A program made the position numbers and the translations under genes. Shown piece by piece: positions 19,617 to 30,572 of a stretch of 64,000 nt of DNA (its first letter is position 1; every line of letters begins with the position of its first letter). Origin of the DNA: Dipteris shenzhenensis (Eukaryota; Polypodiophyta; Polypodiopsida; Gleicheniales). The stretch lies in NCBI GenBank assembly GCA_047967505.1, contig CM106538.1; one strand, given 5' to 3'. A model generated the notes under the pieces. It ran no database searches and was not told the DNA's origin. It saw only the letters and a list, made by a program, of their open reading frames with translations.

Positions 19617-20147
19617 GCTCGAAGCGACACCGATTTTGGAAAAGTCAACACTCTTAACAACGGTATTACCAATCGTTTGTAATTGTCTATCATTTTGTTA
19701 GTTCTATTGTTGATTTGTATTTTCGCTTCAACGAAATCGATTACCGTGAGTTTGCCTGTGTAGGTGATAGCTTAATCACATTTGCATCTAGCCTTACACC
19801 CAACTCTAGCCTTGCAACCGATGCTTCTCTCTGGTTGTTGCAATTTCGTAGTGGCGTTCCCTTTTTCCTTGTCTATGTTCCGCTCGAAGGGACGTCGATT
19901 TTGGAAAAGTCAACACTCTTAACGACGGTATTACCAATCGTTTGTAATTGTCTATCATTTTGTTAGTTTTATTGTTGATTTGTATTTTTGCTTCAATGGA
20001 ATCGATTACCGTGAGTTTGCCTGTGCAGGTGATAACTTAATCACATTTGCCTATGGCCTTATACCCAACTCTAGCCTTGCAGTCGATGCTTCTCTCTGGT
20101 TGCTACAATTCTGTAGTGGCATTTCCTTTTTCTTTATTTATGCTGCA
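19617..20147 (+). repeat. Two tandem copies of a 265-bp unit
   Basis: Copy 1 (19617-19881) starts GCTCGAAGCGACACCGATTT. Copy 2 (19882-20146) starts GCTCGAAGGGACGTCGATTT. Shared blocks include TGGAAAAGTCAACACTCTTA, CCAATCGTTTGTAATTGTCT and ATCGATTACCGTGAGTTTGC. Each copy holds a splice-acceptor-like TTTGCCTGTG(T/C)AG, but an in-frame TAA follows. It is probably a duplicated intron segment. Confidence 0.9.
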
Positions 20148-20830
20148 TACCTGTAAAGGCCTTCGCTATGCGAGAAATTTCATTGTGGCCTCCTACCCGC
20201 ACTCCTGTACTCTCCTCCCGTGCCTCTTTTTGTCTTCTGCAAGCCTTCGTGCTTCTCTCTACCTGCAGCGATTGCATAAGTCTTCTCTGCTTCTTTGTGT
20301 ATGCTGCCATCCCTTAGAGGCCTTTGCCTGGGCGTGTAATTTGGTTATGGCCTTGCATCCAATTTCATTCGTGGCTTGCCTGCTTCTCGCTTCCTCTGAA
20401 CTCCCGTATTTGCCTCCCGTGTGTCTTTGTCCTCCTGCAAGCTTTTAATGGCCTTTCTCTTTGTCTTCTGCAAGCTTTTCTTGGCACTACGCGACTTCAG
20501 TGTGTACTTCACCTTACCTACAGTCTATCTGCTGCTACAAGACCACTATTAAGCAGACTTTGTTAGTTGGGGAAGCCATCAGATGTTGCCTCGTCAGAAC
20601 CTCTCTGTTTTGTCTGTGCTCGAACCACTTGTTACTAGTTGCCTTGTGATAGACATGCTCTCAAAAGTGCAAAGAAACGAACCTACTTTGCTAAGAATCT
20701 GTTGGTCCTCAATTCATATATTGAGTAGCATCGACAAAGACTTTCATTAGCAGTATTCACAATAATTTCATACAATGTAATTGTGTTATTGCTTTTCAAT
20801 TCCAAATTATCTTTTTGAAAGTAGATTTTG
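20148..20830 (+). other. Pyrimidine-rich non-coding stretch
   Basis: It is rich in CTTCTCTCT, GCCTTTG and TCTTCTGCAAGC words that recur loosely, suggesting old tandem duplication. Open frames here are low-complexity and unrecognised. If the gene model around it is right, this is intron. Confidence 0.3.
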
Positions 20831-20898
20831 CAAGGTTGGAGAAATTATTTTTCATGTTTTTTGGCTTAGGTCGTCTGGTATCTTTCGAATGCTCTTAC

Positions 20899-21312
20899 AT
20901 GGATAAGAGTGCGTCTCCACCTACTCCAAAGTCAACGCCTTCATTTAATGCTTGTCCAAGCAAGCCCCCTAAGGAAATTTTGCTCAAGCATTCACCCATC
21001 AAGAAGAGTCCACGATGATCTCTCAAGCATTCATTTAAGGAAGTTCCTGAGGAAGCATATGCTCAAGGTAAACATTATGTTTGTTTTTGGTGCTTAACAT
21101 TTGAATTTAAATTGTTTTTTAATTAGTTTTTGTTTTCTTTTTTAACAGTGATACAACTAGTATGAGACTACCCGGAGTATGTTAGTTTTAGATCCACAAT
21201 CACCACTCATGTCCAACGGAAATCTAAAGTAAAATATGAGAGGCAATTGGAGGAGAAGGCACTTGAGCCTAAAATAAATCATAGCGATGTTATAAACATC
21301 GACTTTGATTGA
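20899..21312 (+). pseudogene. Exon-like pieces of the unrecognised gene
   Basis: The first piece (about 20899-21066) reads DKSASPPTPKSTPSFNACPS and KPPKEILLKHSPIKKSP. It has one TGA (21016-21018), then EEAYAQ before GTAAAC. An 81-bp intron-like gap ends TTTTTTAACAG at about 21148. The second piece ends KALEPKINHSDVINIDFD at TGA 21310-21312. The Ser/Pro/Lys composition resembles exon 2 at 19552. Stops at 21016 and about 21162 suggest decay or a wrong model. No family is recognised. Confidence 0.3.
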
Positions 21313-21620
21313 GTCACGTTTGATTAATTTACTCATTTATTTTGCAAGTGTTGTTATATGTTTGGTCATAAAATTATGTTATATTATATACATGTTTTAT
21401 TTTCTATGGTATTGTGAACTTCTTTTTTGCTTTATATTGGCAATTGCAATTGTATTCTTATAATGAAAATTTACCAAAACAAGTAACAAAGTAGATATTT
21501 TTCGTTCATTGCGTTGTTATTTGGTTTCATTTTAAAAAAATAGCATTGAAGTGAAGTATTGTATCATAATTCTAAAATTTTCTTCAAAAACTCATTTTAT
21601 GCATACTTGTATTTTTAGCT

Positions 21621-22949
21621 AGCAAACAACTCATATGCAAAGAAGACAACGATGAAGTAAATTCTTACAAGCCATGTAATGAGACTACCAACTTCGTCCC
21701 CTCACCTCACAATCCTTCACTTACAAAAGCAATCATTCCGTCAAAAGAAAATTTCGTGGGTGGAGACAATTCCTTGATTTCTTTAAGCATCACTCAATTA
21801 TCTGATTGTGCTCCCCTTAGATTTGTTTTCGAAGAAAAGCTTTTATGCAAGTATGGGACCTACAAAGTCATTAATCCAAAGTATCCCACTTATTTGAAAG
21901 GAGATCTTACTGACAAATATTATAGCCACACAGTGACATTACTCATGCCAAATGCCTACATCCACCGATTTGTAAATATCTTGCAAGTTGGAGAATTTGT
22001 AGAATAGAGGGGGCAAGTGTTGTTCCCAGAGGAATAATTGAAGGTGGCACTTCTAAGTTCTCCTTGCTACTAGATGCTACTACATGCATCATTAGAGGTG
22101 ATCCTTTTCATGGCAAATATGTCCCATGGGCTTCTGATATGATCAACTTCAACAAGTATACTGTCTCAAATGTTATGGGCACAATTGCTATTGCTATAAT
22201 TAAAGTTGCAAGCGAGGAAGGCATGGGTTATCAAATTATCGTAGCACATAGACCTCGAGACGAGGATAGAGCTATGGTGAGTTAGACAAACAACTCATTT
22301 CACTTGCTTATTTGTTTATGATGTCAACATTGTCTTACTTTACTTTCTTTTACCTTGTGCATGTATATTGCAGTTATCCTTTGTAAATGAGAGGAAACCA
22401 ACTCTTACTCAACTCATCCAATAATTCAATGAAGAAGGTGTGGTTATGTATGCTCTCAAAAATGTGTCCTTCTTGAAGGCAAAAGGCACCATTTGTGTTT
22501 TTAACTTTACTATTCTAGAGCTCAAGTCCAACAAAGATGACTTGAAAGCAGCTTTCGTCAGCCAAGTTTCTCATTTAGGATACAAAACAAAGGTGAATAA
22601 CTTGGTCTTACCAACACAAACAATACACTCAAACTCAAAGCTCACAAGTTTGTGCTTTTGCAGGTGTTTGGCATTCTACACTTTACAAATGTGAACGCTG
22701 ACTTGATCGAGCACGTTTGTGGGGCTTGTGGAGGAGTGCGAGTTAGCAAAGATCCGCTTCGACCATTTTGCTATTCGTGCCAAGGCCCTTAAAACATTGA
22801 ACAAGTTCCTTCCCTCGTAGGCGACATCATATGACATGGAGGAAAGTAAGTTCTTGTTCACATAAGAGGGCAATATGTGGACATTGTCTAGTGGGAGCTT
22901 TACCATTAATAGCTCTGGATTTGTAATTGCATTTGAACCAAATGCTTGA
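21621..22949 (+). pseudogene. RPA1-like single-strand DNA-binding gene with introns
   Basis: Exon pieces: 21621-22274 contains LQVGEFVE and, after a frameshift at about 22004, VVPRGIIEGGTSKFSLLLDA. Then comes GT...AG at about 22275-22374. The next exon has LTQLIQ-stop-FNEEGVVMYAL and FTILELKSNKDDLKAAF, then GTGAAT...TTTTGCAG. Exon 22663 onward has VFGILHFTNVNADLIEHVCG, ACGGVRVSKDPLRPFCYSCQ. The CX2C-X13-CX2C zinc ribbon after OB-like sequence is the layout of the RPA1 C-terminal domain. RPA1-like proteins accompany many plant Helitrons, and the Rep gene follows directly. Stops and a frameshift make it a pseudogene. The assignment rests on layout, so it is moderate. Confidence 0.45.
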
Positions 22950-23083
22950 CGTACTTTGCTTTCTATTGAAATATTACTTCCACTTTGCTATCTTTCTTAC
23001 AAATTTCCCTTGTATTTATCTACACTTACACTTGTAGTGAATTTAAAGGTCCTATATATTGAAGTCATTTTAAACATCTCAAA

Positions 23084-24527
23084 ATGAATGTGACAAAATT
23101 GCTACAAGACAAACACTTTGCAATGAATCCAACATTCAATCTTTCTAATCCATTTAATACAAACATTCTCATGTGTGTCTTACATTTCCTCCCTAATTTT
23201 ACATATGAACAACTTCTTCAAACAATGTTTGAAAACATAATGTCGAAGAAGGAAACATCAAAATCTCTATGGATCATGTTTGCTTCAATCCAAAAAGATA
23301 TTAGATTGACAAATAAAAGCATAAAAAATGTATTACTCAATTCAGCATCAGCACGTGCATTGGTAGTGGACATTCTTCAACGTTTTCACACAATGTTTGA
23401 GACTTCCTTTACAATATTCATCTACAATGGAGTAAAGCTCTCTAAAAAAATTAACTGAGAATTGTCCTGCGAAGGACAATATGGACTTCATGGAAGCATT
23501 GTCAACATTTTTGCTGATGTCGATAGAGCAGCACAACTCTTGCCAAGGTTCTTGAATCATCATGATACAGTTGCACTAGCTATAAAACGCAAGCTATCTT
23601 TTAAACATAATTATGTAAGTGGAATCATACAACCAACTTATACAATGGTTGCACTAAAAGAACTGTTGTCAAGTCCCTTGTACCAAGAAAACAACATTCG
23701 TATCAATGAGCTTTGGGAGAAACATGTTCAAACCGTACAAGCAAAATAGATATTAGAAGAAAAGAATGATGAGGCAGTTGAAGAAATACAAGAAGAAGAC
23801 TTTGTAACTGATACACTTGTGCCTGGAATATACACAAGTCAACAAGTTGTCGACTTCGAAGGTCAAACTATTGAAGTTGCATGCTTTGAAGGTTTTTCTC
23901 TACTAAGTATGTTCAAGGACAAATTTTGTGAAGAACTATCATTTCCTAAGCTTTTCTTTGGAAACCCTCGACAATACAACATTCCAAAACACATCTCCTA
24001 CCAAGATATTGCAAAATGGGAGTTAACCAATGTAGATCGCCGATTTGCACTATCCAGAGAGGACTTATTCTTCAAGACAATGAAAAGTTCTTTCTTCTTC
24101 TTTGGTTCATATGCGAAAAGTACAAATAAAAGGAATAGTAGCTAAGGATGCTTTGCTAGACACAAACATTGAAAAATTGCTTCATTCCAACATAGGCTAT
24201 TGCGACTTTAGTCAACTAAGAACTTTAGCTGATTATAAGCACTACCTCAAGAAAAATATTTTTGCAATGCTAGGAACACCAACCTTTTTTTTAACCTTGT
24301 CGGTAGCTGAAAAACTATGGGAACCATTGGTAGAAGCAATTTACAAACTCAACCGAAGGACTTCTGAAGAAAAGCATGCAAACCCACAAATGGAGACAAG
24401 TCATCTCCCACGTGCTGATCCAATCACAACAACACAATATTATGTTCATAAATTCCAAGCTCTGAAAACTATTATGAAAAAAGATGAAAAAAACCTTGGT
24501 AAAATAACAGATTTTTTTTCCATATAA
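23084..24527 (+). pseudogene. Helitron Rep, N-terminal part
   Basis: The frame 23462-23749 reads EGQYGLHGSIVNIFADVDRA, LLPRFLNHHDTVALAIKRKL, SFKHNYVSGIIQPTYTMVAL and SSPLYQENNIRINELWEKH. This is the domain found ahead of Rep in many Helitron proteins (DUF6570-like). Then 23819-24145 has LSFPKLFFGNPRQY and ISYQDIAKWELTNVDRRFAL, and 24102-24527 has LGTPTFFLTLSVAEKLWEPL and TQYYVHKFQALKTIM. The order matches the Helitron helicase-like N-terminus. Stops at 23457 and 23747 and frame changes at about 24100 and 24520 break it. The frame at 23084-23458 is unrecognised but contiguous. Confidence 0.75.
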
Positions 24528-25231
24528 CTGAATTCCAAAATAGATGCAGCCAGCACGATCACGGTCTTCTATGGATTGAAAATGCTCCTATCTTTGGAAT
24601 ATCTCCAAATTGTGAAATTGAAGACTTTGCGGACAAATACATTTCAACAGACATCCTGCAACTCAATACATAACACATGCAAGTGCAAACAGATAAACAT
24701 CGAAAGACCTACTACAAACGTTTAAAAAAATACAGATTTGGTTACCCACGTGCCCCCATGTCTTCTACAAAGGTATTAGAACCTTTCACCATTCCTCCAA
24801 ATAACAACGTTGTAAAGAAACACATTAAATTGATTAGCGAGACTTTATCTATAGAAAACATGCACCTATTAAAGTACGATGAATTTTGGAATGCTATAAA
24901 ACTAACAGAAGACCAATACATATTAGCACTTCGAGGATCTATTTCACAACCAACTCTCTTCTTGAAAAGAGAACCTAAAGACATTTATACCAACAACTTC
25001 AATCCTCATCTATCGAACTTATGGGGAGCAAACACACATGTACAATTCAAACTAAATCCCCACAGGGCTACTACTTACTATACATCTTACATGACCATAA
25101 TTGACAAAGAGACAACTATAGTTGTCAAAGAAGCACTCTCACAAACCATAAATACTGGCCCCCCACCTAATGAAAGGATTAGGAAAGTGGGAAACACAAT
25201 CTTAAATACTCAGCACATAAGTCCACAATAA
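24528..25231 (+). pseudogene. Helitron Rep nuclease, HUH-type region
   Basis: After a frameshift in the T-run at about 24516, the frame gives TEFQNRCSQHDHGLLWIENA. This has the two metal-binding His residues of the Rep nuclease, in the HDHGLLW form seen in Helentron-type Reps. Then come ADKYISTDILQLNT, a stop at about 24672, HRKTYYKRLKKYRFGYPRAP (usual CRFGFPR, with the Cys replaced) and RATTYYTSYMTI, which is in the expected position of the catalytic tyrosines. The frame ends at TAA 25229-25231. Confidence 0.78.
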
Positions 25232-25252
25232 GTAGTATATTTAGCTCTATCA

Positions 25253-27113
25253 TTGCCACTATTTACCTCAACAAGGCAATTTCAATATATTAACACAAAC
25301 CCTCCAAATAAACGCACATTACTACTAAAGCGATGCAAACAATTGCAAAAAATGAATCCTCAAAGTACAAAAATTTACTTTGACAACATCATTACAAAGT
25401 ACTTGAAACAAAATATAGGACTTCAACACATCTGCTTAGCAACTTTTGTTAGCACATACACAAACAATGGAAAAGCAACAAAAGAAAGAAAGAAACAAAA
25501 AATCATCTATTTCAACAACTACAATGAAATAAAGGACCCTGAGAACTACTATAGAGAGCAATGTCTTTTATTTCTTCCATTTCACAAAGTTGAACCAAGC
25601 CTTGATAACTACACTTTGACATGGCATGATAAATACAACAACAACAAAGACATTATTGACCCAAACAGAGATAAATTCAACAAGCTAATTCTCAAAATAG
25701 TGGAAAATTCAACAAGTAATTACACAATCACAAGCACCTCAAATATTAGCACAAACAATAACATTGACAACTATGACATTGCAATAGACATGCCCAATCA
25801 ACCCAAAGCAAAGCAACTTCCTAATTACACTTTCAAAAAATATACAATGGCACCTAATAATGATTACTACATTAACTTTAGAATCTTAAACACAAACCAA
25901 TTTTTAATTGTAGAGGATATAATGCCAAGAAAAAGGATTTTCCCATCACAAGCATTTCACCTCTTCTTGACAGGAAATGCAGGAACAGGAAAAACATTCA
26001 CACTTCTAACAATAGTACAAGCACTACTATGAAACTACTTGCACAAACAAACACATAACATTGACTCACCAAAGGTACTTCTCCTAGCATATACAGCAAC
26101 ATTGGTGGACCCACAATACACTCTGCACTACACCTGCCTCTAATGGCATCACACTACACAAGTCTTTCTAGTGAAAGATTACAAGAACTTTCACTGCTCT
26201 ACAAAGACCTTCAACTAGTTGTGTTTGATGAAGTGTCTTTGATAAGCTAGTCCCACTAAGGATTCATGGCTATTTATCAACCAATTATCACAATCAAATA
26301 TACAAACTTCTTTTTGGAAAGACAATGTCTTGCATTATGAATTAACAAAACCAATGTGCCAATAAAATTCCCAATACCTTGAGATACTGAATATAGTATG
26401 AATAGGGGAACATACGACAAGCGACATATCATACATTAACGAAAAATATCATAGGCAACCACCTCAAAAAGAAAGTATACCACACTTATTCTACACTAAT
26501 GCCTCCAAAGATGCTCATAATGAATAACTATTCCACTTACTCAAAGAAAGTCCTCATATTCTTAAAGCAATAGACAAACCACAAGACATGTAGCAAAACA
26601 ATAACAATACCTTCGAATCCAATAAACACAGGAGGACTACACCAAAAACTTCAACTAAAGCCAGGTATGATAGTGGAAATATGTTCAGGAAATCTCGACA
26701 TCCTTGATGGTTTAGTAAACGATGCAAACGGTATTTTCAAAACTTCAAACATAACACATGAACAAAAAGTTTTCTGGATCTTATTCATCACAAGAGAATT
26801 CTAGATTGGCAAGAACAACCTAAATTCAATTACATGTACATAATTTCCAATCCAACCTGCAACAGCTAGGATGATACACCGTTCTCAAGGACTAACAATG
26901 GATCAACTTGCATTTGACCCATCAAACATAAAATCACATGGATTAACATACACAGCACTATCACGTATAAGAAACCCCAAAAATCTTTACATCATCAAGC
27001 CATTGCAACACAAACACATCAAAGTTGAAAACAACGGCTTAAAAGAAATGGAGAGACTCAAAATAGAAAAACAATGGCATACCCTTCAAACAAACTTTTC
27101 TATGAAAGACTGA
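25253..27113 (+). pseudogene. Helitron PIF1-type helicase, badly decayed
   Basis: The open frame 25253-26032 ends with LFLTGNAGTGKTFTLL, a perfect Walker A (GNAGTGKT). A TGA follows at 26030-26032. Between 26040 and 26870 several frames hold only scraps. The segment LQLVVFDEVSLIS (about 26210-26250) is a Walker B with DE. The frame 26871-27113 has HRSQGLTMDQLAFDPS and HGLTYTALSRIRNPKNLYII, the helicase motif VI with its SR residues. Domain order is right for the Helitron helicase. Confidence 0.8.
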
Positions 27114-27149
27114 CAAATCATGACATTGCAATTGCTAAATACACATGCC

Positions 27150-27740
27150 TTACTCTCACATCACATAAACTTAATCAACAAAAAAAGCTTGTTAAGCACT
27201 ACAATCCTCTGCCTCCAAGAATTACATAACAAAACAACAACAACAATAACCTTGCCATGGAGTAGGAATTGCAACATGTTACAAAAACAACCTTGAACTC
27301 ATTCAAGACAATTATATTCAAGAACAAGGATGTGAATGCTATCTTACAATCTTCAAAATAGAACCATAAAAAGAAATTGCAGTCATAAACGTATACAATT
27401 CCCCATTAACAAAAAAAGAAACACCACTTAAGTCTCTACAAATAACTCTACAAAAAATAAACAATGGCAATAAACAATGTCATTACAACAATAATCATAG
27501 GAGATTTCAACATCAACCTCAGTTTTTCAAACAAGAATAACAAACAACTATTCCATTTCATTAAACAACATAATTACACTCGATTAATTGATCAACCAAA
27601 TACTATTCCTGGATCACATATGGACAAACAATTACAATACAAACAATATATTTGGAACAAACTTCATGTATTGGTCTGACCACTCCTTGATATACACTAC
27701 CATAGATTACTAACAATGAAAAAAAGTTCTCCTCGCGCCA
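27150..27740 (+). pseudogene. Endonuclease (EEP) domain downstream of the Helitron helicase
   Basis: Pieces in different frames read ILCLQELHNK (27200-27230), HGVGIATCYKNNLELIQDNY (27256 onward), EIAVINVYNSPLTKK, IIIGDFNINLSFSNKNN (27493-27545) and SDHSLIYT (about 27675-27700). LQE, GDFN and SDH are the catalytic landmarks of AP-like endonucleases. An endonuclease at this place is the hallmark of Helentrons. At least two frame changes are needed to join the pieces. Confidence 0.65.
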
Positions 27741-28289
27741 GGCCTTATGAATGTAATTTAGTTGTTTGCAAGGTTCAGGCATGTAATGCGGCCGGATGGT
27801 TAGATGCCTGATGGAAGGCAAGTCGGTGCCACACGGGCACCTAAGGTCCAACAAGAGCTGTGTATAGCCCAATAAAAAACACATCTCAAACTTCAGCCTA
27901 ACATGTGCCCCTGAAACTCTGATAAGGTTTGACACCTTTAGGCAACCATGTGCCCCTGATTCCAATAACATCAAAGCTTACCGGATTTCAACCTCTATCA
28001 TGCATGTGCCCAAGCTATATGCTACTAAAGACCCATGGGTTTATGAGAGAAAGAGGATAGCACACCCCCAAAGGTGCCCATGTACACCTCAACTTTTGGG
28101 GTGCCCAGAAAGAGTCCTAGACACTCTCGAATAAAGTCTCGGAATCATTACATCATCGTACAAGGTGAATGTCACTCACTCAGCCTACCCTCAGTATTTT
28201 ATCTTTTAATGTATGACAGAGATAGTTGTGTAAATAAGGGAATGGTCAGTCGAGTAAACAAAGCTGGTCCCGCAAAGATCACTTTCTGA
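27741..28289. other. Non-coding spacer between two opposed Helentron relics
   Basis: No coding motif is seen. The segment TGTGCCC recurs (27904, 27951, 28006 area), and GGTGCCCATGTACACC and GGGGTGCCC lie close together. It may be the shared 3' region of rolling-circle elements or an unrelated LTR. Confidence 0.3.
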
Positions 28290-29480
28290 ATTGTTTGTTC
28301 AGACGTGGTCTAGCGTTGATCCATGTAATATGGTGGGTGATCAAATTAGTTGCTTCATGTCTTTTGTGACCATGAATTGTTGCAGTGTTTGTTTTTGGAA
28401 GTCAATGTTAAAGTCACCTAAGATGTATATTTATCAATTTCTTGTAAACGTCAAAGGCCAGAGTTAATATGGAAGGTTGTTGAAGTGTTTCAAAGACATG
28501 TTTTGCATTTTGTGCATGTCTTTACTCATCTTCATCATCATGGAGGGGTAGCAGAATTCTTATTTCCCTCATTGATGGTTTCAAGAAACCAAACCTACAC
28601 CATCTCTTCTTCTTTAGGCATGTTCTTCTAGGTCTATGGGTTTGTATGTCCTTCTTCGGTATGTTCAACAATGTAATGTCTATTGTCTATGGGTTTGTAT
28701 GTCCTCTAGTATATTCAACAACGTAATGTCTATTGTTATGTATTGGTCAATAAACTTAATAATTTCATCCATTGTACATTTGTCAACTGTGGGTGCATCT
28801 TTTATCCATAGTAAGCCATGGTCATGTTGACTTCCTCTGTTTTGGAATTCAGTGAGACGAAGAAATAGTCTTTAATGTCTCCAATAATTGATGCATCTTT
28901 ATGTATGAGACGCTTTAATGCTTGGAACCTGTGCACATAGTATTGCGCCATTGTCATTGGGTCTGAGCAAATTAAATCTTAGAGCTGTGAAGGGTTTATT
29001 GGTACTTGAATTGGATTACTGGGATTTTGCAAGTCTTGTAAGCATTGAAGAGTGACTCCCATAGTCATCATGTTGTCGAGAGTGTTATGAAGAATATGGG
29101 TACACCTAGTTGACGTAGCATTGTGAATAAGTTATTCTTTAGTTTGTTTTTATAGTCCATCGACATCCTAAGGCATGTGTAGTCTTTCTACCCGTCGCTT
29201 GATTGTAGTAGCTTTTCAATGTTTGTGTCAACTACATTGCCCTCCTTTGCACACAATGTATGGCGTCTAAGTTGCCCTTTACTCATTCAGACCCATGTTG
29301 ATGAAAGTACTCCTCGAACTATAATTTTCATTCTCTTAAAGAAAAGGTTTCTCCATTGATAGTGCAAATCTTCTCTCTTTGTTTGTCAATTCCCATTGTG
29401 CTATGCTTTGGTATGATGTGCAAGATGGGATTGCATACTCTCTAGCATGTCCATTAAAAATACTTGGAAATGCCAACTCC
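28290..29480 (-). pseudogene. Second Helentron relic, internally deleted
   Basis: From right to left the minus strand reads TSYQSIAQWELTNKERRFAL (about 29370-29430), LRQLGVPIFFITLST, MAQYYVHRFQALKRLIHKDA, EFQNRGSQHDHGLLWIKDAP (about 28790-28850), DEIIKFIDQYIT, CLKKKRWCRFGFLKPSMREI (about 28560-28620), and then LGDFNIDFQKQTLQQFMV (about 28365-28425) with STLDHV. So Rep runs straight into endonuclease, with the whole helicase missing. Similarity to the plus-strand element at 23.8-24.7 kb is close (AQWELTN/AKWELTN, HDHGLLWI). Multiple stops are present. Confidence 0.72.
28632..28735. repeat. Tandem duplication, about 54-bp period
   Basis: GTCTATGGGTTTGTATGTCC followed by TTCAACAAYGTAATGTCTATT occurs at 28632-28684 and 28686-28735, the second with a short deletion. 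It lies inside the Rep relic just before the CRFGF box. Confidence 0.85.
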
Positions 29481-29955
29481 TCACAATGTAGCTCCCTGGA
29501 GCTCGTCAGTTGCCTCCCTCAGCTTGCTGCAGCCCATCAGATGCTTAGCTTCCCAAGGCCTACACTTGCATCCAATGGTCGATATAATTGTTGATGGTAG
29601 CACAACAATGAAGTGGATGTACATACCATCAACAATCAAATTTTGACCAAAGCTATCCCCTTCTTACTTGATGACTCGTTTACTGTGGGAAACCTTATAC
29701 AAATTCTTATGGTAACAAGTGTGGGAAAGTCTGCACTTACACAAACAATTTATTCATGGAAAGATGGAGAGCAGCAAAAGCAACGAAATAAATTACACTA
29801 TGTACAGACTTGTTTACCTGATTGAACTTGACTGCCACACAGTCACTGATAGCAAGCTAGGTGCTAGAGTTTGCACTCGTGGACACAACAAATCATGCAC
29901 CTGAACACACATAAGGAGCACGATCAAATCACAAAATGCCACGAAATGTACTTAC
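29481..29955. other. No gene recognised
   Basis: Short frames only, on both strands. None shows a recognisable motif. The sequence marks the gap between the Helentron relic and an isolated exon-like stretch. Confidence 0.3.
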
Positions 29956-30105
29956 CATTCAAAATGAAACTGTCATCAAGGGTATCTCCTTCAACCTTGA
30001 TTCTAGTTTTCAAAATGTGTAGATCCTATGCGGCATCGCACATATCTTCTATGTAGTAACCTGAGTTCTCTATCTCCTCCCTAATTTTGATGGAACATAC
30101 TTCAA
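29956..30105 (-). pseudogene. Isolated exon-like stretch, possibly chaperonin (CCT)-like
   Basis: The minus strand has acceptor TTGGCTTCGCAG, 150 bp of sequence, then donor GTAAGTAC. One frame reads VEVCSIKIREEIENSGYYIE, DMCDAA, stop, DLHILKTRIKVEGDTLDDSF, ILNG. The D-x-I...GGT/GDT-x-x-DS-x-L/I-x-x-G pattern recalls TCP-1/CCT subunits around their ...DSFLVxGVAF segment. The resemblance is short and one stop interrupts it. It could be a pseudogene piece carried by a transposon. Confidence 0.25.
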
Positions 30106-30272
30106 CTGCGAAGCCAAAAACATAAGCTCTAGTTTTGAAGCCTTAAGCATATCTTATAGCAAAATATTACATGCACCTACAAAAGTATCGTGAACTGCAT
30201 CGGCAAATCGATTTGATGCAGCTGATAAGCTACAAAACTATTGGGTCACTCACGACCCATCCATGCAATATG

Positions 30273-30522
30273 TGTTGCGTGCGTGCCACGTGTCATGGCA
30301 TGCATGCCAACACTTAGTTGGCAATCACAAATATAAGCTTAGTTAGCTATCACATGCACTACACTGTTCCATTAGCATCTTGCACATTGTATGAGGTCTA
30401 TCCTCCTGTTGTTTTGGGATGTCCTCATGGAGAGCACGTATATCAAGAAGTGAATGATGCAATGGAGTACACTGTGTTTTCTACTTTGCACAATTCGTGC
30501 AAGTGTTATGTGCAAAATGTCA
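30273..30522 (+). repeat. Putative 5' LTR of copia-3
   Basis: A 250-bp stretch with TG start (TGTTGCGTGCG) and CA end (AAAATGTCA) lies directly before a primer site. No 3' partner was found, so the left end is a guess. Confidence 0.4.
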
Positions 30523-30523
30523 T

Positions 30524-30535
30524 TGGTATCAGAGC
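30524..30535 (+). other. Copia-3 primer-binding site
   Basis: TGGTATCAGAGC is complementary to initiator tRNA-Met. It is one base from the proposed LTR end, and gag-like sequence follows about 40 bases later. Confidence 0.8.
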
Positions 30536-30572
30536 AAGGCTCAAGTATGGCGATGCATTGGTCTAGCAGTTC

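Larger units (their letters stand above)
21621..27740 (+). mobile_element. Helentron/Helitron2-like rolling-circle element, decayed
   Basis: Rep, PIF1-type helicase and an AP-like endonuclease follow each other on one strand (23462-27740), as in Helentrons of animals and other eukaryotes. The RPA1-like gene upstream is included tentatively. Many frame changes and stops make it inactive. Ends were not located: no convincing terminal hairpin or TC/CTRR ends were picked out. A second relic in opposite orientation lies at 28290-29480. Confidence 0.7.
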
